DNA of 64,000 nt from Citrobacter youngae ATCC 29220. GTDB lineage: Bacteria; Pseudomonadota; Gammaproteobacteria; Enterobacterales; Enterobacteriaceae. Numbering within the stretch: position 1 is the first letter of the stretch; each line of letters opens with the position of its first letter. The stretch spans positions 1,892,882 through 1,956,881 of the forward strand of contig NZ_GG730299.1 of the NCBI RefSeq assembly GCF_000155975.1, in the 5' to 3' direction. This document shows, one piece after another, positions 23,707-35,376 of the stretch. The notes below the pieces were generated by a model. That model was given only the letters and a program-made list of their open reading frames with translations. It did no database searches and was not told the origin of the DNA. The translations under genes were made by a program, and so were the position numbers.

Positions 23707-24390
23707 TTAAGCGAGTGCCAGTTTTTGGCGCGCATATTGTAACGCTTTTTCAATCACTTGCTCAATGCTTAATCGGGTTGAATCCAGAACTAAGGCATCA
23801 GCAGCGGGAACCAGCGGCGCTACAGCACGGTTACGATCGCGGTAGTCGCGTTCTTCGATCTCGGCCAAAAGGCGTTCAAAGTTAACACTAAAGCCCTTCT
23901 CCTGCAACTGTAGCATACGTCTATGCGCACGTTCGTGCGAGGAGGCGTCAAGAAAAATTTTCACCGGCGCATCCGGGAACACAACGGTCCCCATATCGCG
24001 CCCGTCGGCAATCAGGCCAGGCGCTTCGCGAAACGCGCGTTGACGGCGTAAAAGCGCTTCGCGCACGCGAGGGAAAGCAGCGACCTGGGATGCGGCATTG
24101 GCCACTTCCTGAGTGCGGATTTCGCCGCTAACATCTTCGCCTTCCAGAATGACTTCCAGGTTGCCGTCTGTTGAGATAAAACGCACATCCAGGTGTGAGG
24201 CAAGCGGTACCAGAGCATCTTCAGATGTGACATCAACATGGTGATGTAACGCTGCGAGCGCCAGTACGCGATAGATCGCGCCTGAATCTAACAGATGCCA
24301 CTGCAATGCTTCCGCCATTGCTTTGCACAAGGTGCCTTTACCTGCACCGCTTGGGCCATCAATGGTAATAACCGGGGCAATTGCCGTCAT
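23707..24390 (-). CDS. cmk: Cytidylate kinase
   Basis: Phosphorylates CMP and dCMP with ATP, recycling CMP released by RNA turnover and CDP-lipid and KDO metabolism. 227 residues from ATG 24388-24390 ([10 protein letters not shown]), preceded by AAGGAG seven bases upstream; the longer frame to 24447 lacks a ribosome binding site. P-loop GPSGAGKGT is at residues 12-20, and the lid and CMP-binding motifs [12 protein letters not shown] and NRAVAPL are present. It lies immediately upstream of rpsA, the standard gene pair. Confidence 0.98.
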   Translation of the reverse strand: MTAIAPVITIDGPSGAGKGTLCKAMAEALQWHLLDSGAIYRVLALAALHHHVDVTSEDALVPLASHLDVRFISTDGNLEVILEGEDVSGEIRTQEVANAASQVAAFPRVREALLRRQRAFREAPGLIADGRDMGTVVFPDAPVKIFLDASSHERAHRRMLQLQEKGFSVNFERLLAEIEERDYRDRNRAVAPLVPAADALVLDSTRLSIEQVIEKALQYARQKLALA

Positions 24391-24524
24391 CTTTTTCTCC
24401 TTAAACGGGCATACGTTAACGTGAACGCCGCGCATTATACGCGCCAACGCTAATAATCGTTAACACAGAGTGTAAAAACCCGATTAGTCTGTAACGATAT
24501 GGGGAAGAATTGCGCAATTATAGC

Positions 24525-24545
24525 GGGCTGGCGAGAAACCAGCCC
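24525..24545 (-). other. Hairpin downstream of ycaL
   Basis: Seven-bp GC-rich stem (24525-24531 with 24539-24545), loop CGAGAAA, 17 bp beyond the ycaL stop codon. No U-tract follows on the minus strand, so it may be a weak or Rho-assisted transcript end. Confidence 0.5.
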
Positions 24546-24561
24546 GGAAGATGACACTGAT

Positions 24562-25323
24562 TTACTTTTTATCTGCTGCGATGCGTTCACGCATATGCTG
24601 AGCGCGCTCGTCAGACGCCGGGTGAGAATCCATGAGCGATTTTGCATGGCCTGCGTCCATGGTGGCAAACTTATCAAACGCGGTCACTAACCCCTGGCGG
24701 TTAATACCGCGTTTTTTCAGCAAGTCATAGGAAAAGTCATCCGCATCTGATTCCTGACTACGGGAGAACGCGGAGTTAATTACGCCTTCCGCCAGATCGC
24801 CCAACTGAGACTGGGAAAGCTGAGAAGCGACGCCGCTGGTGGCAGAGATAGCATCGCGCGCAGCCAGCGTGGCGTATGCGGTCTGCATCGCTTTACGGGA
24901 GTGCCCTAAAGAAACGTGGCCCAGCTCATGACCCAGCACGCCTTCGATTTCATTGTCGGTCATCAGGTCCATCAGGCCCGAATAAACACGTACGCATCCA
25001 TTCGCCATGGCCCAGGCATTGATATCACTGGTTATATAAACTTTATAGTTGACCGGCGTACCATCAATGTTATTGCCCAACGCTTTCGCAATTTTATTCA
25101 GACGCTTGGTGTATTTGCTTTTCGCGCCCGCCAGCTGATTTTCGCTATCCACCTGCTTACATGAACTGTTAGAGAGGGCTTTGACATCAGCATCAGAAAG
25201 CGTCGCGGCTTTATAAGCGGCCATACCAGAGCTGGCAACAAGGTCGCCATTCACGCCATTTTTACAACCAGCCAACAGAATGGCGGACACCGCCAACGCT
25301 AAAAATAATGATTTATGCTTCAT
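24562..25323 (-). CDS. ycaL: M48-family metallopeptidase lipoprotein YcaL
   Basis: 253 residues. The signal peptide ends in lipobox LLAGC with Cys20 as the lipidated residue; the next residues KN do not include Asp at +2, so outer-membrane sorting by Lol is expected. Zinc motif HELGH is at residues 132-136, with a downstream ESDADDF giving the third ligand. Related to LoiP and BepA; YcaL in E. coli helps degrade stalled LptD at the assembly machinery. It lies between cmk and aroA, as in E. coli. Confidence 0.92.
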   Translation of the reverse strand: MKHKSLFLALAVSAILLAGCKNGVNGDLVASSGMAAYKAATLSDADVKALSNSSCKQVDSENQLAGAKSKYTKRLNKIAKALGNNIDGTPVNYKVYITSDINAWAMANGCVRVYSGLMDLMTDNEIEGVLGHELGHVSLGHSRKAMQTAYATLAARDAISATSGVASQLSQSQLGDLAEGVINSAFSRSQESDADDFSYDLLKKRGINRQGLVTAFDKFATMDAGHAKSLMDSHPASDERAQHMRERIAADKK

Positions 25324-25428
25324 GCTAATCTTCCGTTGATATTTATAATAAAAACAAATAAATAAGTAAAACCATCAACAAATTAGCATTAGTCGTTAGC
25401 GTAAAAATAGTGCGGTTACGGACACCAG

Positions 25429-25452
25429 TGCGCCGGTCCCGTGACCGGCGCA
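25429..25452 (-). terminator. GC-rich hairpin after aroA
   Basis: Perfect 10-bp stem (25429-25438 with 25443-25452), loop CCGT, starting 10 bp beyond the aroA stop codon on the minus strand. There is no long U-tract, but its strength and position suggest the serC-aroA operon end. Confidence 0.65.
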
Positions 25453-25461
25453 TCGGGGGGA

Positions 25462-26745
25462 TCAGGCAGGTGTACTAATACGCGCCAACTGTTCGAAATA
25501 ATCCGGGAAGGTTTTGGCGGTACATTTTGGATCAAGGATGGTCACTGGGGTGTCGGACAGCGCCACCAGCGAGAAACACATCGCCATACGGTGATCGTTG
25601 TAGGTCGCAATGTCCGCAAACTGCAGCTTTGCAGGCGGGGTGATTCGAATAAAGTCATGCCCCTCTTCCACTTCCGCGCCCACTTTGCGTAATTCCGTCG
25701 CCATCGCAAACAGGCGGTCGGTCTCTTTGACGCGCCAGTTGTAGATGTTGCGTAAGGTTGTGGTGCCTTTAGCAAACAGCGCAGCCGTGGCAATGGTCAT
25801 GGCCGCATCGGGAATATGGTTCATATCCATATCCACCGCGTTCAGTTCGCCGTGAGTACAGGCAATAAAGTCATCGCCCCACGTAATGGTCGCGCCCATT
25901 TTTTCCAGGACATCGGCGAAACGGATATCGCCCTGCATGCTATAGCGGCCAATCCCGGTGACTTTAACCGTGCCGCCTTTAATGGCGCCCGCCGCGAGGA
26001 AGTATGACGCGGAGGAAGCATCGCCCTCAACCAGATAGGCGCCCGGTGACTGATACTGCTGTTGACCCTGCACGACAAAGCGCTGGTAGTTCTGATTCTC
26101 AATTTCAACACCAAACGTCTTCATCAGGTTCAGTGTGATATCAATATAAGGTTTGGATACCAGTTCGCCTTTAATCGCGATCGTCGTATCCTGCGGCGCC
26201 AGCGGCGCCGTCATCAACAGCGCAGTGAGAAACTGGCTGGATACGCTGCCGTCTACCTCGACCTGCCCGCCGGTGAAGCCACCGCGCAGACGCAAAGGCG
26301 GATAGTTTTCCTGTTCCAGGTACTCAATGTTGGCTCCTCCCTGGCGCAGCGCATCAACCAGATGGCCAATCGGGCGCTCTTTCATGCGCGGTTCACCCGT
26401 CAACACGATGTCATTGCTGCCAAGACACAGCGCGGCGGCCAGCGGGCGCATTGCGGTTCCGGCATTGCCAAGAAACAGTTCCACTGCCCCTTCGGCATGT
26501 AATGCGCCGCCGTTGCCGATAATCTCGCAGCGGGTGCGATCGGCGGAAAGGGTATAGCGAATCCCTAACGCATTGAGTGCATTGAGCATATGGCGGACAT
26601 CATCGCTGTCCAGCAGGTTGGTCAGGACAGTGGTGCCATTTGCTAATGCGGCCAGCAGCAAAGCGCGGTTAGAGACACTTTTGGATCCAGGCAGATTGAT
26701 GGTGCCATCCACCCGCGCAATGGGTTGTAACGTCAGGGATTCCAT
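25462..26745 (-). CDS. aroA: EPSP synthase
   Basis: 3-phosphoshikimate 1-carboxyvinyltransferase, the sixth step of the shikimate pathway. 427 residues from ATG 26743-26745 (MESLTLQP); a Met three codons upstream is in frame. [13 protein letters not shown] is the phosphate/PEP-binding start and GNAGTAMRP (residues 93-101) is the class I signature with unmodified Gly96, Thr97 and Pro101. Class I enzymes of this form are glyphosate-sensitive. Second gene of serC-aroA; a terminator-like hairpin lies between the two and probably lowers aroA expression relative to serC. Confidence 0.98.
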   Translation of the reverse strand: MESLTLQPIARVDGTINLPGSKSVSNRALLLAALANGTTVLTNLLDSDDVRHMLNALNALGIRYTLSADRTRCEIIGNGGALHAEGAVELFLGNAGTAMRPLAAALCLGSNDIVLTGEPRMKERPIGHLVDALRQGGANIEYLEQENYPPLRLRGGFTGGQVEVDGSVSSQFLTALLMTAPLAPQDTTIAIKGELVSKPYIDITLNLMKTFGVEIENQNYQRFVVQGQQQYQSPGAYLVEGDASSASYFLAAGAIKGGTVKVTGIGRYSMQGDIRFADVLEKMGATITWGDDFIACTHGELNAVDMDMNHIPDAAMTIATAALFAKGTTTLRNIYNWRVKETDRLFAMATELRKVGAEVEEGHDFIRITPPAKLQFADIATYNDHRMAMCFSLVALSDTPVTILDPKCTAKTFPDYFEQLARISTPA

Positions 26746-26770
26746 GAAACTCAACTCTCAAAACAGACAT

Positions 26771-26797
26771 AAAAACCCCCACAGACTGGCTGTGGGG
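26771..26797 (-). terminator. Attenuator-type hairpin between serC and aroA
   Basis: 8-bp stem CCCCACAG/CTGTGGGG (26777-26784 with 26790-26797), loop ACTGG, followed on the minus strand by GTTTTT. It is a good intrinsic terminator lying inside an operon, so partial read-through into aroA is implied, as described for serC-aroA in related bacteria. Confidence 0.85.
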
Positions 26798-26814
26798 ATG
26801 AAAAGTCACGCAGA

Positions 26815-27903
26815 TTAACCGCGGCGGCGTTCGAAATCGACCATGAAATCGGTCAGGGCTTTTACGCCTTCAAGCGGCATCGCATTATAGATGGACGCGC
26901 GCATACCACCGACCACACGATGCCCTTTCAGCGCATGCAGGCCCGCAGCGAAAGACTCTTCCAGGAAGAGTTTATCCAGGGCGCTGTCAGCCAGTTGGAA
27001 CGGGACGTTCATGCGTGAACGGTTCGACTTCGCGACATCGTTGCGATAGAAGTCGCTGTTGTCGATCACGCCATACAACAGCTCTGCTTTCTGCTGGTTA
27101 ATTTTATTCATCGCATTAACACCGCCCTGCTCTTTGAGCCACTTAAAGACCAGGCCAGACAGATACCAGGCAAAGGTTGGCGGCGTGTTGAACATGGAGT
27201 CGTTGTCATTCAGAACGGTATAATCGAGGATTGACGGGCATGACTCATGCGCTTTACCCAACAAATCTTCGCGTACGATGACAATGGTCAGCCCCGCAGG
27301 ACCGATGTTTTTCTGCGCTCCGGCATAGATTACGCCATAGCGACTCACGTCAAGCGGCGCGGAAAGGATAGTCGAAGAGAGATCCGCCGTAACCACCACA
27401 TTGCTGGCAAAGTTTGGCGTTTCATCAATCGCAATACCATCGATGGTTTCGTTCGGGCAATAGTGAAGGTAGGCGGCGTTGTCAGACAGTTGCCATTCGC
27501 TCATCGGTTTCACGGCGCGCAGACCGTCAACGGTGACTTTGGCGTCGATAACGTTTGGCGTGCAGTACTTTTTCGCTTCTTTAATTGCGCTGGCAGCCCA
27601 ATAGCCAGCATCAACGTAATCCGCCGTGGTTTTGTCACCGAGAATGTTCAACGGGATACCCGCGAACTGCCCGCGCCCACCACCATGACAGAACAACACT
27701 TTGTAGTTGGAGGGGATGCTGAGGAGATCGCGAAAATCCTGCTCCGCTTCCTCTGCCACCTGGATAAACTCTTTGCCACGGTGGCTAATTTCCATGACCG
27801 ACGTGCCAAGACCGTTCCAGTCGCGAAGATCCTGTTGAGCCAGTTTAAGTACTTCCGCCGGTAGCATTGCCGGACCTGAACTAAAATTGAAGACCTGAGC
27901 CAT
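26815..27903 (-). CDS. serC: Phosphoserine aminotransferase
   Basis: PLP enzyme of serine and pyridoxal 5'-phosphate synthesis: 3-phosphohydroxypyruvate to phosphoserine, and the analogous reaction in PLP synthesis. 362 residues as in E. coli. The PLP lysine is in [11 protein letters not shown]-terminal FSSGPAMLP and C-terminal [12 protein letters not shown] are family motifs. First gene of the serC-aroA operon; its promoter region is in the 213-bp spacer to ycaP. Confidence 0.98.
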   Translation of the reverse strand: MAQVFNFSSGPAMLPAEVLKLAQQDLRDWNGLGTSVMEISHRGKEFIQVAEEAEQDFRDLLSIPSNYKVLFCHGGGRGQFAGIPLNILGDKTTADYVDAGYWAASAIKEAKKYCTPNVIDAKVTVDGLRAVKPMSEWQLSDNAAYLHYCPNETIDGIAIDETPNFASNVVVTADLSSTILSAPLDVSRYGVIYAGAQKNIGPAGLTIVIVREDLLGKAHESCPSILDYTVLNDNDSMFNTPPTFAWYLSGLVFKWLKEQGGVNAMNKINQQKAELLYGVIDNSDFYRNDVAKSNRSRMNVPFQLADSALDKLFLEESFAAGLHALKGHRVVGGMRASIYNAMPLEGVKALTDFMVDFERRRG

Positions 27904-28116
27904 TTCCCCTCACCACGTTGTGTTGTTATCCAATCAACATCCTGTCATTGACGATAATCCTGTGACAGACATTGGGTATAAGTTATTCCTGTGGATATCG
28001 GTTTTATCATTCAGTGACACGCGCCGCAATGGGTAAAACTAAGCGGGGTAAAAATGAGTCATCGGTCACACAACAGAATCTATCGGATTGACGGGTAAAA
28101 ACCGAGATTTTCGCTG

Positions 28117-28809
28117 TCAGGTGACCCGTTTTGCCCGGCTGGCCTTCGACCATTCTGGATTTGCGCAGCGCGGACATAATTGATGATCCCCCGCGCTCAT
28201 TTGCACCACTTCGCTGCAACGAACGCAGGCATAGTCCCCCGCTTCAGGCATCACTTTAAATCGCTGCGTACAATGTTTAGGCAGAATGCTGAGACCCGGT
28301 TTTACGTCTTCATCGGCAAAGAAATAGACGCTGATTTGCCCATTCGTCTCCAGAATTGCGAGTTTCACCTGCCCCAATTGCTCGACGCCGTTTAAACGCA
28401 ACTCCATAAAGAATTCGAATTCCGTCATATTGGCGCGGTTAAGCTTAGACCATGACAATTCACCGTCTTCAATGATGACCACCGGCTTACCTTCCAGGAG
28501 ATCTTCCAACTTTTCGCTGTGCGCCATCAGCCACATGACAAGACGATAAAGCAGCGCCAGAGTAATAAAGACCACCAGCACCGGGATCATCGGCACATCG
28601 TCATAAAACGCCACATCTCCCGCCGCTGAGCCTAGCGTCAGGATAATCAGCACTTCAAAAAGCGACATCTGCCGTACGCCGCGCCGTCCTGTTAACTTTA
28701 AAAACAGAAAAACCAATATAAAGGTATAGAGACTGCGCAGCGCAACCTCGCCAAGAAACTCCATTGGCATCTTATCCAGTGCCATACGCTGTAAATCGAA
28801 TGCTTTCAT
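28117..28809 (-). CDS. ycaP: DUF421 inner-membrane protein YcaP with C-terminal zinc ribbon
   Basis: 230 residues. Three membrane helices (about residues 22-40, 49-70, 73-95) are followed by a cytoplasmic DUF421 domain (GKPVVIIEDGELSW, LRLNGVEQLGQV) and a C-terminal zinc ribbon: Cys195/Cys198 (CVRC) and Cys212/Cys215 (CPRC). Function is unknown to me. It is divergent from ycaO with a 135-bp spacer. Confidence 0.88.
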   Translation of the reverse strand: MKAFDLQRMALDKMPMEFLGEVALRSLYTFILVFLFLKLTGRRGVRQMSLFEVLIILTLGSAAGDVAFYDDVPMIPVLVVFITLALLYRLVMWLMAHSEKLEDLLEGKPVVIIEDGELSWSKLNRANMTEFEFFMELRLNGVEQLGQVKLAILETNGQISVYFFADEDVKPGLSILPKHCTQRFKVMPEAGDYACVRCSEVVQMSAGDHQLCPRCANPEWSKASRAKRVT

Positions 28810-28944
28810 TTTGTGCTCTTAACATTGGTGACTGTGTGAAAGCATAGCCAATACTTTTATTTACGCCTGGGCTCCGGCGGCGATAGCGCCGTTCATTGAA
28901 AACCCGTATCATTGCGCGCTTTCCGTACGACAAAAGTGATTTTC

Positions 28945-30705
28945 ATGACGCAAACTTTTATTCCCGGCAAAGATGCCGCTCTGGAAGACTCCATCGCTCT
29001 CTTCCAGCAAAAATTACTCGACCTCGGCTTTCAGATTGAAGAAGCCTCATGGTTGAACCCCGTGCCTAACGTTTGGTCGGTGCATATTCGCGACAAAGAA
29101 TGCGCGCTGTGCTTTACCAACGGTAAAGGCGCAACGAAAAAAGCGGCTCTGGCTTCCGCGCTGGGCGAATATTTTGAGCGTCTGTCTACAAACTATTTCT
29201 TTGCGGATTTCTGGCTGGGCGACACCATCGCCAACGGCCCGTTCGTGCATTATCCGAACGAAAAATGGTTCCCGCTGACTGAAGACGACGACGTACCAGA
29301 AGGTCTGCTGGATGCGCGTCTGCGTGCATTCTACGATCCAGAAAATGAGCTTACCGGCAGCATGCTTATCGACCTGCAGTCCGGCAATGAAGAACGCGGC
29401 GTCTGCGGCCTGCCGTTTACCCGTCAGTCGGATAACCAGACCGTCTATATTCCGATGAACATTATCGGCAACCTGTACGTATCTAACGGCATGTCGGCGG
29501 GTAACACGCCTAACGAAGCGCGCGTTCAGGGCCTGTCTGAGGTCTTTGAACGTTATGTGAAGAACCGCATTATCGCGGAAAGCATCAGCCTGCCGGAAAT
29601 CCCGGCCGAGGTGATGGCGCGTTACCCGGCGGTAGTGGAGTCCATCGCCAAGCTGGAAGCGGAAGGTTTCCCGATTTTCGCCTATGATGGCTCGCTGGGC
29701 GGCAAGTACCCGGTGATTTGCGTTGTCCTGTTTAACCCAGCTAACGGTACCTGCTTTGCTTCTTTCGGCGCGCACCCGGATTTCGGCGTGGCGCTGGAGC
29801 GTACCGTTACTGAACTGCTGCAGGGTCGCGGCCTGAAAGATCTTGATGTCTTCACCCCACCGACCTTCGACGATGAAGAAGTGGCCGAACACACCAACCT
29901 CGAAACCCACTTCATTGATTCCAGCGGTCTGATCTCCTGGGATCTGTTCAAGCAGGATGCGGATTATCCGTTCGTTGACTGGAATTTCTCTGGTACGACG
30001 GAAGAAGAGTTCGCCACCCTGATGGCCATCTTCAAGCAAGAAGATAAAGACGTGTATATCGCCGACTACGAACATCTGGGGGTATACGCATGCCGCATTA
30101 TCGTTCCAGGGATGTCTGACATCTACCCGGCTGAAGATCTGTGGTTAGCCAACAACGCAATGGGTACGCATCTGCGCGAAACGCTCCTTTCTCTGCCTGG
30201 CAGCGAGTGGGATAAAGAAGACTATCTCAATCTGATCGCGCAGTTGGATGAAGAAGGTTTTGACGACTTCACCCGCGTGCGTGAACTGCTTGGCCTGGCG
30301 ACCGGCGCAGATAACGGTTGGTATACCCTGCGTATTGGCGAGCTTAAGGTGATGCTGGCGTTGGCCGGTGGCGACCTGGAGCAGGCGCTGATCTGGACAG
30401 AATGGACGATGGAATTCAACGCCTCCGTCTTTAGCGCTGAACGCGCAAACTACTACCGCTGTCTGCAAACGCTGCTGCTGTTGTCTCTGGAAGAAGATCG
30501 TCAGCCGTTGCAATATCTGAACGCGTTTGTTCGCATGTACGGCGCCGATGCGGTTGAAGCGGCAAGTGCGGCATTGAGTGGCGAAGCGCCATTCTACGGG
30601 CTTCAACGCGTTGATGGCGATCTGCAGGCTTTCCCGGCGCATCAGTCTCTGCTGAAAGCCTATGAAAAACTGCAGCGCGCGAAAGCGGCACACTGGTCAA
30701 AATAG
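28945..30705 (+). CDS. ycaO: YcaO protein (TOMM cyclodehydratase family, S12 methylthiolation accessory)
   Basis: 586 residues from ATG 28945-28947 (MTQTFIPGKD); an upstream GTG frame to 28912 is not supported, although the chosen start also has a weak Shine-Dalgarno. The N-terminal YcaO domain (about residues 50-380) activates amide backbones with ATP in related peptide-cyclising enzymes; a C-terminal TPR-like region (ERANYYRCLQTLLLLS) follows. In E. coli YcaO aids RimO-dependent beta-methylthiolation of ribosomal protein S12. No precursor peptide gene or partner flavin or E1 protein is adjacent, so this is the stand-alone housekeeping form. Confidence 0.94.
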   Translation: MTQTFIPGKDAALEDSIALFQQKLLDLGFQIEEASWLNPVPNVWSVHIRDKECALCFTNGKGATKKAALASALGEYFERLSTNYFFADFWLGDTIANGPFVHYPNEKWFPLTEDDDVPEGLLDARLRAFYDPENELTGSMLIDLQSGNEERGVCGLPFTRQSDNQTVYIPMNIIGNLYVSNGMSAGNTPNEARVQGLSEVFERYVKNRIIAESISLPEIPAEVMARYPAVVESIAKLEAEGFPIFAYDGSLGGKYPVICVVLFNPANGTCFASFGAHPDFGVALERTVTELLQGRGLKDLDVFTPPTFDDEEVAEHTNLETHFIDSSGLISWDLFKQDADYPFVDWNFSGTTEEEFATLMAIFKQEDKDVYIADYEHLGVYACRIIVPGMSDIYPAEDLWLANNAMGTHLRETLLSLPGSEWDKEDYLNLIAQLDEEGFDDFTRVRELLGLATGADNGWYTLRIGELKVMLALAGGDLEQALIWTEWTMEFNASVFSAERANYYRCLQTLLLLSLEEDRQPLQYLNAFVRMYGADAVEAASAALSGEAPFYGLQRVDGDLQAFPAHQSLLKAYEKLQRAKAAHWSK

Positions 30706-30756
30706 TGACAAACAGCCTGCGCTGAGTAGGCTAAATGTATTGTCTGGGCTATATTA

Positions 30757-30784
30757 CGGGGCGCTTAAGGCGCCCTGTTTTTTA
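30757..30784 (+). terminator. Terminator after ycaO
   Basis: GGGCGC at 30759-30764 pairs with GCGCCC at 30770-30775 (loop TTAAG, outer pairs extend to 30757/30777), followed by TTTTTTT at 30778-30784. It separates ycaO from the focA promoter region. The remainder of the spacer up to 31035 is AT-rich with no gene visible. Confidence 0.88.
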
Positions 30785-31035
30785 TTTTGGTCAAATCAAA
30801 AAATAAATGTAAAAGCAAGGTTAAATATTAGTAGTTGATATTAAAAAAATTAGCTTATTAATGTGGCTTTTTATCTCAATTACTCCATATTAATTAACCG
30901 TCCATCAGGAGGCTGAAAGAAAAAATTCAACTCACTTTATAATTTTTAAAATTTATTTTTATATGGATAATCAATAAGTTACTCCGCAATCGCATAAAAA
31001 CCATGCGTCTTGCGGGCCTATAAGCCAGGCGAGAT

Positions 31036-31077
31036 ATGATCTATATCAAATTCTCATCTATAATGCTTTGTTAGTAT
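31036..31077 (+). promoter_or_regulatory. focA proximal promoter with FNR site
   Basis: ATGAT-CTAT-ATCAA at 31036-31049 matches the FNR consensus TTGAT-N4-ATCAA with one mismatch. A -10-like TAGTAT at 31072-31077 would put the start near 31084 and the FNR site at -41.5, a class II activator position; TATAAT at 31059-31064 is an alternative -10. This fits anaerobic induction of focA-pflB. The 400-bp AT-rich spacer upstream probably holds more promoters and ArcA/IHF sites, as in E. coli. Confidence 0.8.
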
Positions 31078-31109
31078 CTCGTCGCCGACTTAATAAAGAG
31101 AGAGTTAGT

Positions 31110-31967
31110 GTGAAAGCTGACAACCCTTTTGATCTTTTACTTCCTGCTGCAATGGCCAAAGTTGCCGAAGAAGCAGGCGTCTATAAAGCAACGAAACATC
31201 CGCTTAAGACGTTCTATCTGGCAATTACTGCCGGTGTATTCATTTCAATTGCCTTTGTTTTCTATATCACCGCCACAACCGGTACCGGCACCATGCCTTT
31301 TGGTATGGCAAAATTAATAGGTGGTATCTGCTTTTCCCTGGGGCTGATCCTTTGTGTTATCTGCGGTGCAGACCTCTTCACTTCAACTGTACTGATTGTT
31401 GTTGCTAAAGCCAGTGGTCGTATTACTTGGGGACAGTTGGCTAAAAACTGGCTTAACGTTTATGTCGGCAACCTGATTGGCGCCCTGATCTTCGTGTTAC
31501 TTATGTGGCTTTCCGGCGAGTATATGACCGCCAACGGCGCGTGGGGGCTCAACGTCCTGCAAACCGCCGACCACAAAGTACACCATACTTTTGTTGAGGC
31601 GGTAAGCCTCGGCATCCTGGCTAACCTGATGGTATGTTTAGCCGTATGGATGAGCTACTCGGGTCGCAGCCTGATGGACAAAGCGTTTATCATGGTATTA
31701 CCGGTCGCAATGTTTGTTGCCAGCGGTTTTGAGCACAGTATCGCAAACATGTTTATGATCCCTATGGGTATTGTAATACGCGATTTCGCCACACCGGAAT
31801 TCTGGACCGCTGTCGGTTCTTCTCCGGAGAATTTTTCTCACCTGACCGTGATGAATTTCATCACCGATAACCTGATTCCGGTTACGATCGGTAATATTAT
31901 CGGCGGCGGTTTGTTGGTCGGGTTGACATACTGGGTCATTTACCTGCGTGGTAACGATCATCATTAA
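31110..31967 (+). CDS. focA: Formate channel FocA
   Basis: Pentameric formate-nitrite transporter family channel in the inner membrane that exports or imports formate during mixed-acid fermentation. 285 residues from GTG 31110-31112 (KADNPFDLLLP follows) with AGAGAG upstream; the ORF to 31068 lacks support. Six helices; the gating loop segment CGADLFTSTV and the central histidine in ASGFEHSIANMF are present. 59 bp upstream of pflB, co-transcribed. Confidence 0.97.
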   Translation: MKADNPFDLLLPAAMAKVAEEAGVYKATKHPLKTFYLAITAGVFISIAFVFYITATTGTGTMPFGMAKLIGGICFSLGLILCVICGADLFTSTVLIVVAKASGRITWGQLAKNWLNVYVGNLIGALIFVLLMWLSGEYMTANGAWGLNVLQTADHKVHHTFVEAVSLGILANLMVCLAVWMSYSGRSLMDKAFIMVLPVAMFVASGFEHSIANMFMIPMGIVIRDFATPEFWTAVGSSPENFSHLTVMNFITDNLIPVTIGNIIGGGLLVGLTYWVIYLRGNDHH

Positions 31968-32026
31968 TCTGTTGATGCCCATTACACGCAGTAAATAAAA
32001 AATCCACTTAAGAAGGTAGGTGTTAC

Positions 32027-34309
<2,283 letters not shown>

Positions 34310-34348
34310 TTGGTTTTGACTGAAATCGTACTTTAAAAAGCGTACAAT

Positions 34349-34376
34349 AAAGGCTCCACGTAAGTGGGGCCTTTTT
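34349..34376 (+). terminator. Terminator after pflB
   Basis: AAAGGCTCCAC at 34349-34359 pairs with GTGGGGCCTTT at 34364-34374 (one T-G pair), loop GTAA, then TT. It lies 40 bp beyond the pflB stop and limits read-through into pflA, whose product is needed in catalytic amounts. Confidence 0.9.
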
Positions 34377-34494
34377 AATAGCCTGCTTTGTCAGCCATCT
34401 ATACTTATGGATAGCAGCCAAAACAGACTCGACACAGTTAATAACTGTGCACTAACACAGGCCCCGGATGGGCCACACCTGGAGAAACACCGCA

Positions 34495-35235
34495 ATGTCA
34501 GTTATTGGTCGCATTCACTCCTTTGAATCCTGTGGCACTGTAGACGGCCCGGGTATCCGTTTTATTACCTTCTTCCAGGGCTGCCTGATGCGCTGCCTGT
34601 ATTGCCATAACCGTGACACATGGGATACGCATGGCGGCAAAGAAGTCACCGTCGACGAATTAATGAAAGAGGTGGTGACCTATCGCCACTTTATGAACGC
34701 CTCCGGCGGCGGCGTGACGGCATCCGGCGGTGAAGCCATCCTGCAGGCTGAGTTCGTGCGTGACTGGTTCCGCGCCTGCAAAAAAGAAGGCATTCACACC
34801 TGTCTTGATACCAACGGTTTCGTCCGCCGTTACGATCCGGTGATTGATGAACTGCTGGAAGTGACTGACCTGGTGATGCTCGATCTCAAACAGATGAACG
34901 ACGAAATCCACCAAAACCTGGTCGGCGTGTCTAACCATCGCACGCTGGAGTTCGCACGCTATCTGTCCAACAAAGACATCAAGGTGTGGATCCGCTACGT
35001 CGTTGTACCTGGCTGGTCTGACGATGACGACTCCGCGCACCGTCTGGGCGAGTTTACCCGCGATATGGGCAACGTTGAAAAAATCGAGCTGCTGCCTTAC
35101 CACGAGCTGGGCAAACACAAATGGGTGGCGATGGGCGAAGAGTACAAACTCGATGGCGTGAAGCCGCCGAAGAAAGAGACCATGGAGCGCGTAAAAGGCA
35201 TCCTTGAGCAGTACGGTCATAAAGTCATGTACTGA
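34495..35235 (+). CDS. pflA: Pyruvate formate-lyase activating enzyme
   Basis: Radical SAM enzyme that installs the glycyl radical on PflB. 246 residues from ATG 34495-34497 ([10 protein letters not shown]) with GGAG nine bases upstream; nine extra in-frame codons upstream are not supported. The [4Fe-4S] motif CLMRCLYC gives Cys30, Cys34 and Cys37. [14 protein letters not shown] is the SAM-binding GGE region. It has its own spacer with a palindrome (see findings). Confidence 0.98.
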   Translation: MSVIGRIHSFESCGTVDGPGIRFITFFQGCLMRCLYCHNRDTWDTHGGKEVTVDELMKEVVTYRHFMNASGGGVTASGGEAILQAEFVRDWFRACKKEGIHTCLDTNGFVRRYDPVIDELLEVTDLVMLDLKQMNDEIHQNLVGVSNHRTLEFARYLSNKDIKVWIRYVVVPGWSDDDDSAHRLGEFTRDMGNVEKIELLPYHELGKHKWVAMGEEYKLDGVKPPKKETMERVKGILEQYGHKVMY

Positions 35236-35260
35236 TTGCCAGACATCTGCGTCACGTCTG

Positions 35261-35288
35261 AACGGCTACTCTTGTGAGTAGCCGTTTT
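35261..35288 (+). terminator. Terminator after pflA
   Basis: Perfect 11-bp stem (35261-35271 with 35276-35286), loop TTGT, ending in a short T run (TTTT to 35287). It lies 26 bp beyond the pflA stop. Confidence 0.88.
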
Positions 35289-35315
35289 GCTATCTGCATA
35301 CAACTTCTTACCGCA

Positions 35316-35350
35316 AAAATACCAGATTCCGCCGTCAGGCAGAATCTGGT
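35316..35350 (-). terminator. Terminator of the inverse-autotransporter gene
   Basis: ACCAGATTC (35321-35329) pairs with GAATCTGGT (35342-35350), with an inner GCC/GGC pair and one mismatch; the loop is GTCA. On the minus strand it is followed by ATTTTTGC. It is 27 bp beyond the adhesin stop and independent of the pflA terminator, so each convergent gene has its own. Confidence 0.88.
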
Positions 35351-35376
35351 TAACAATGATGCAATGATAACCTTAA

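Noticed and set aside
29047-30075. 342-codon open frame opposite ycaO
   Set aside because: Antisense to a well-supported gene, with no start signal or family resemblance.
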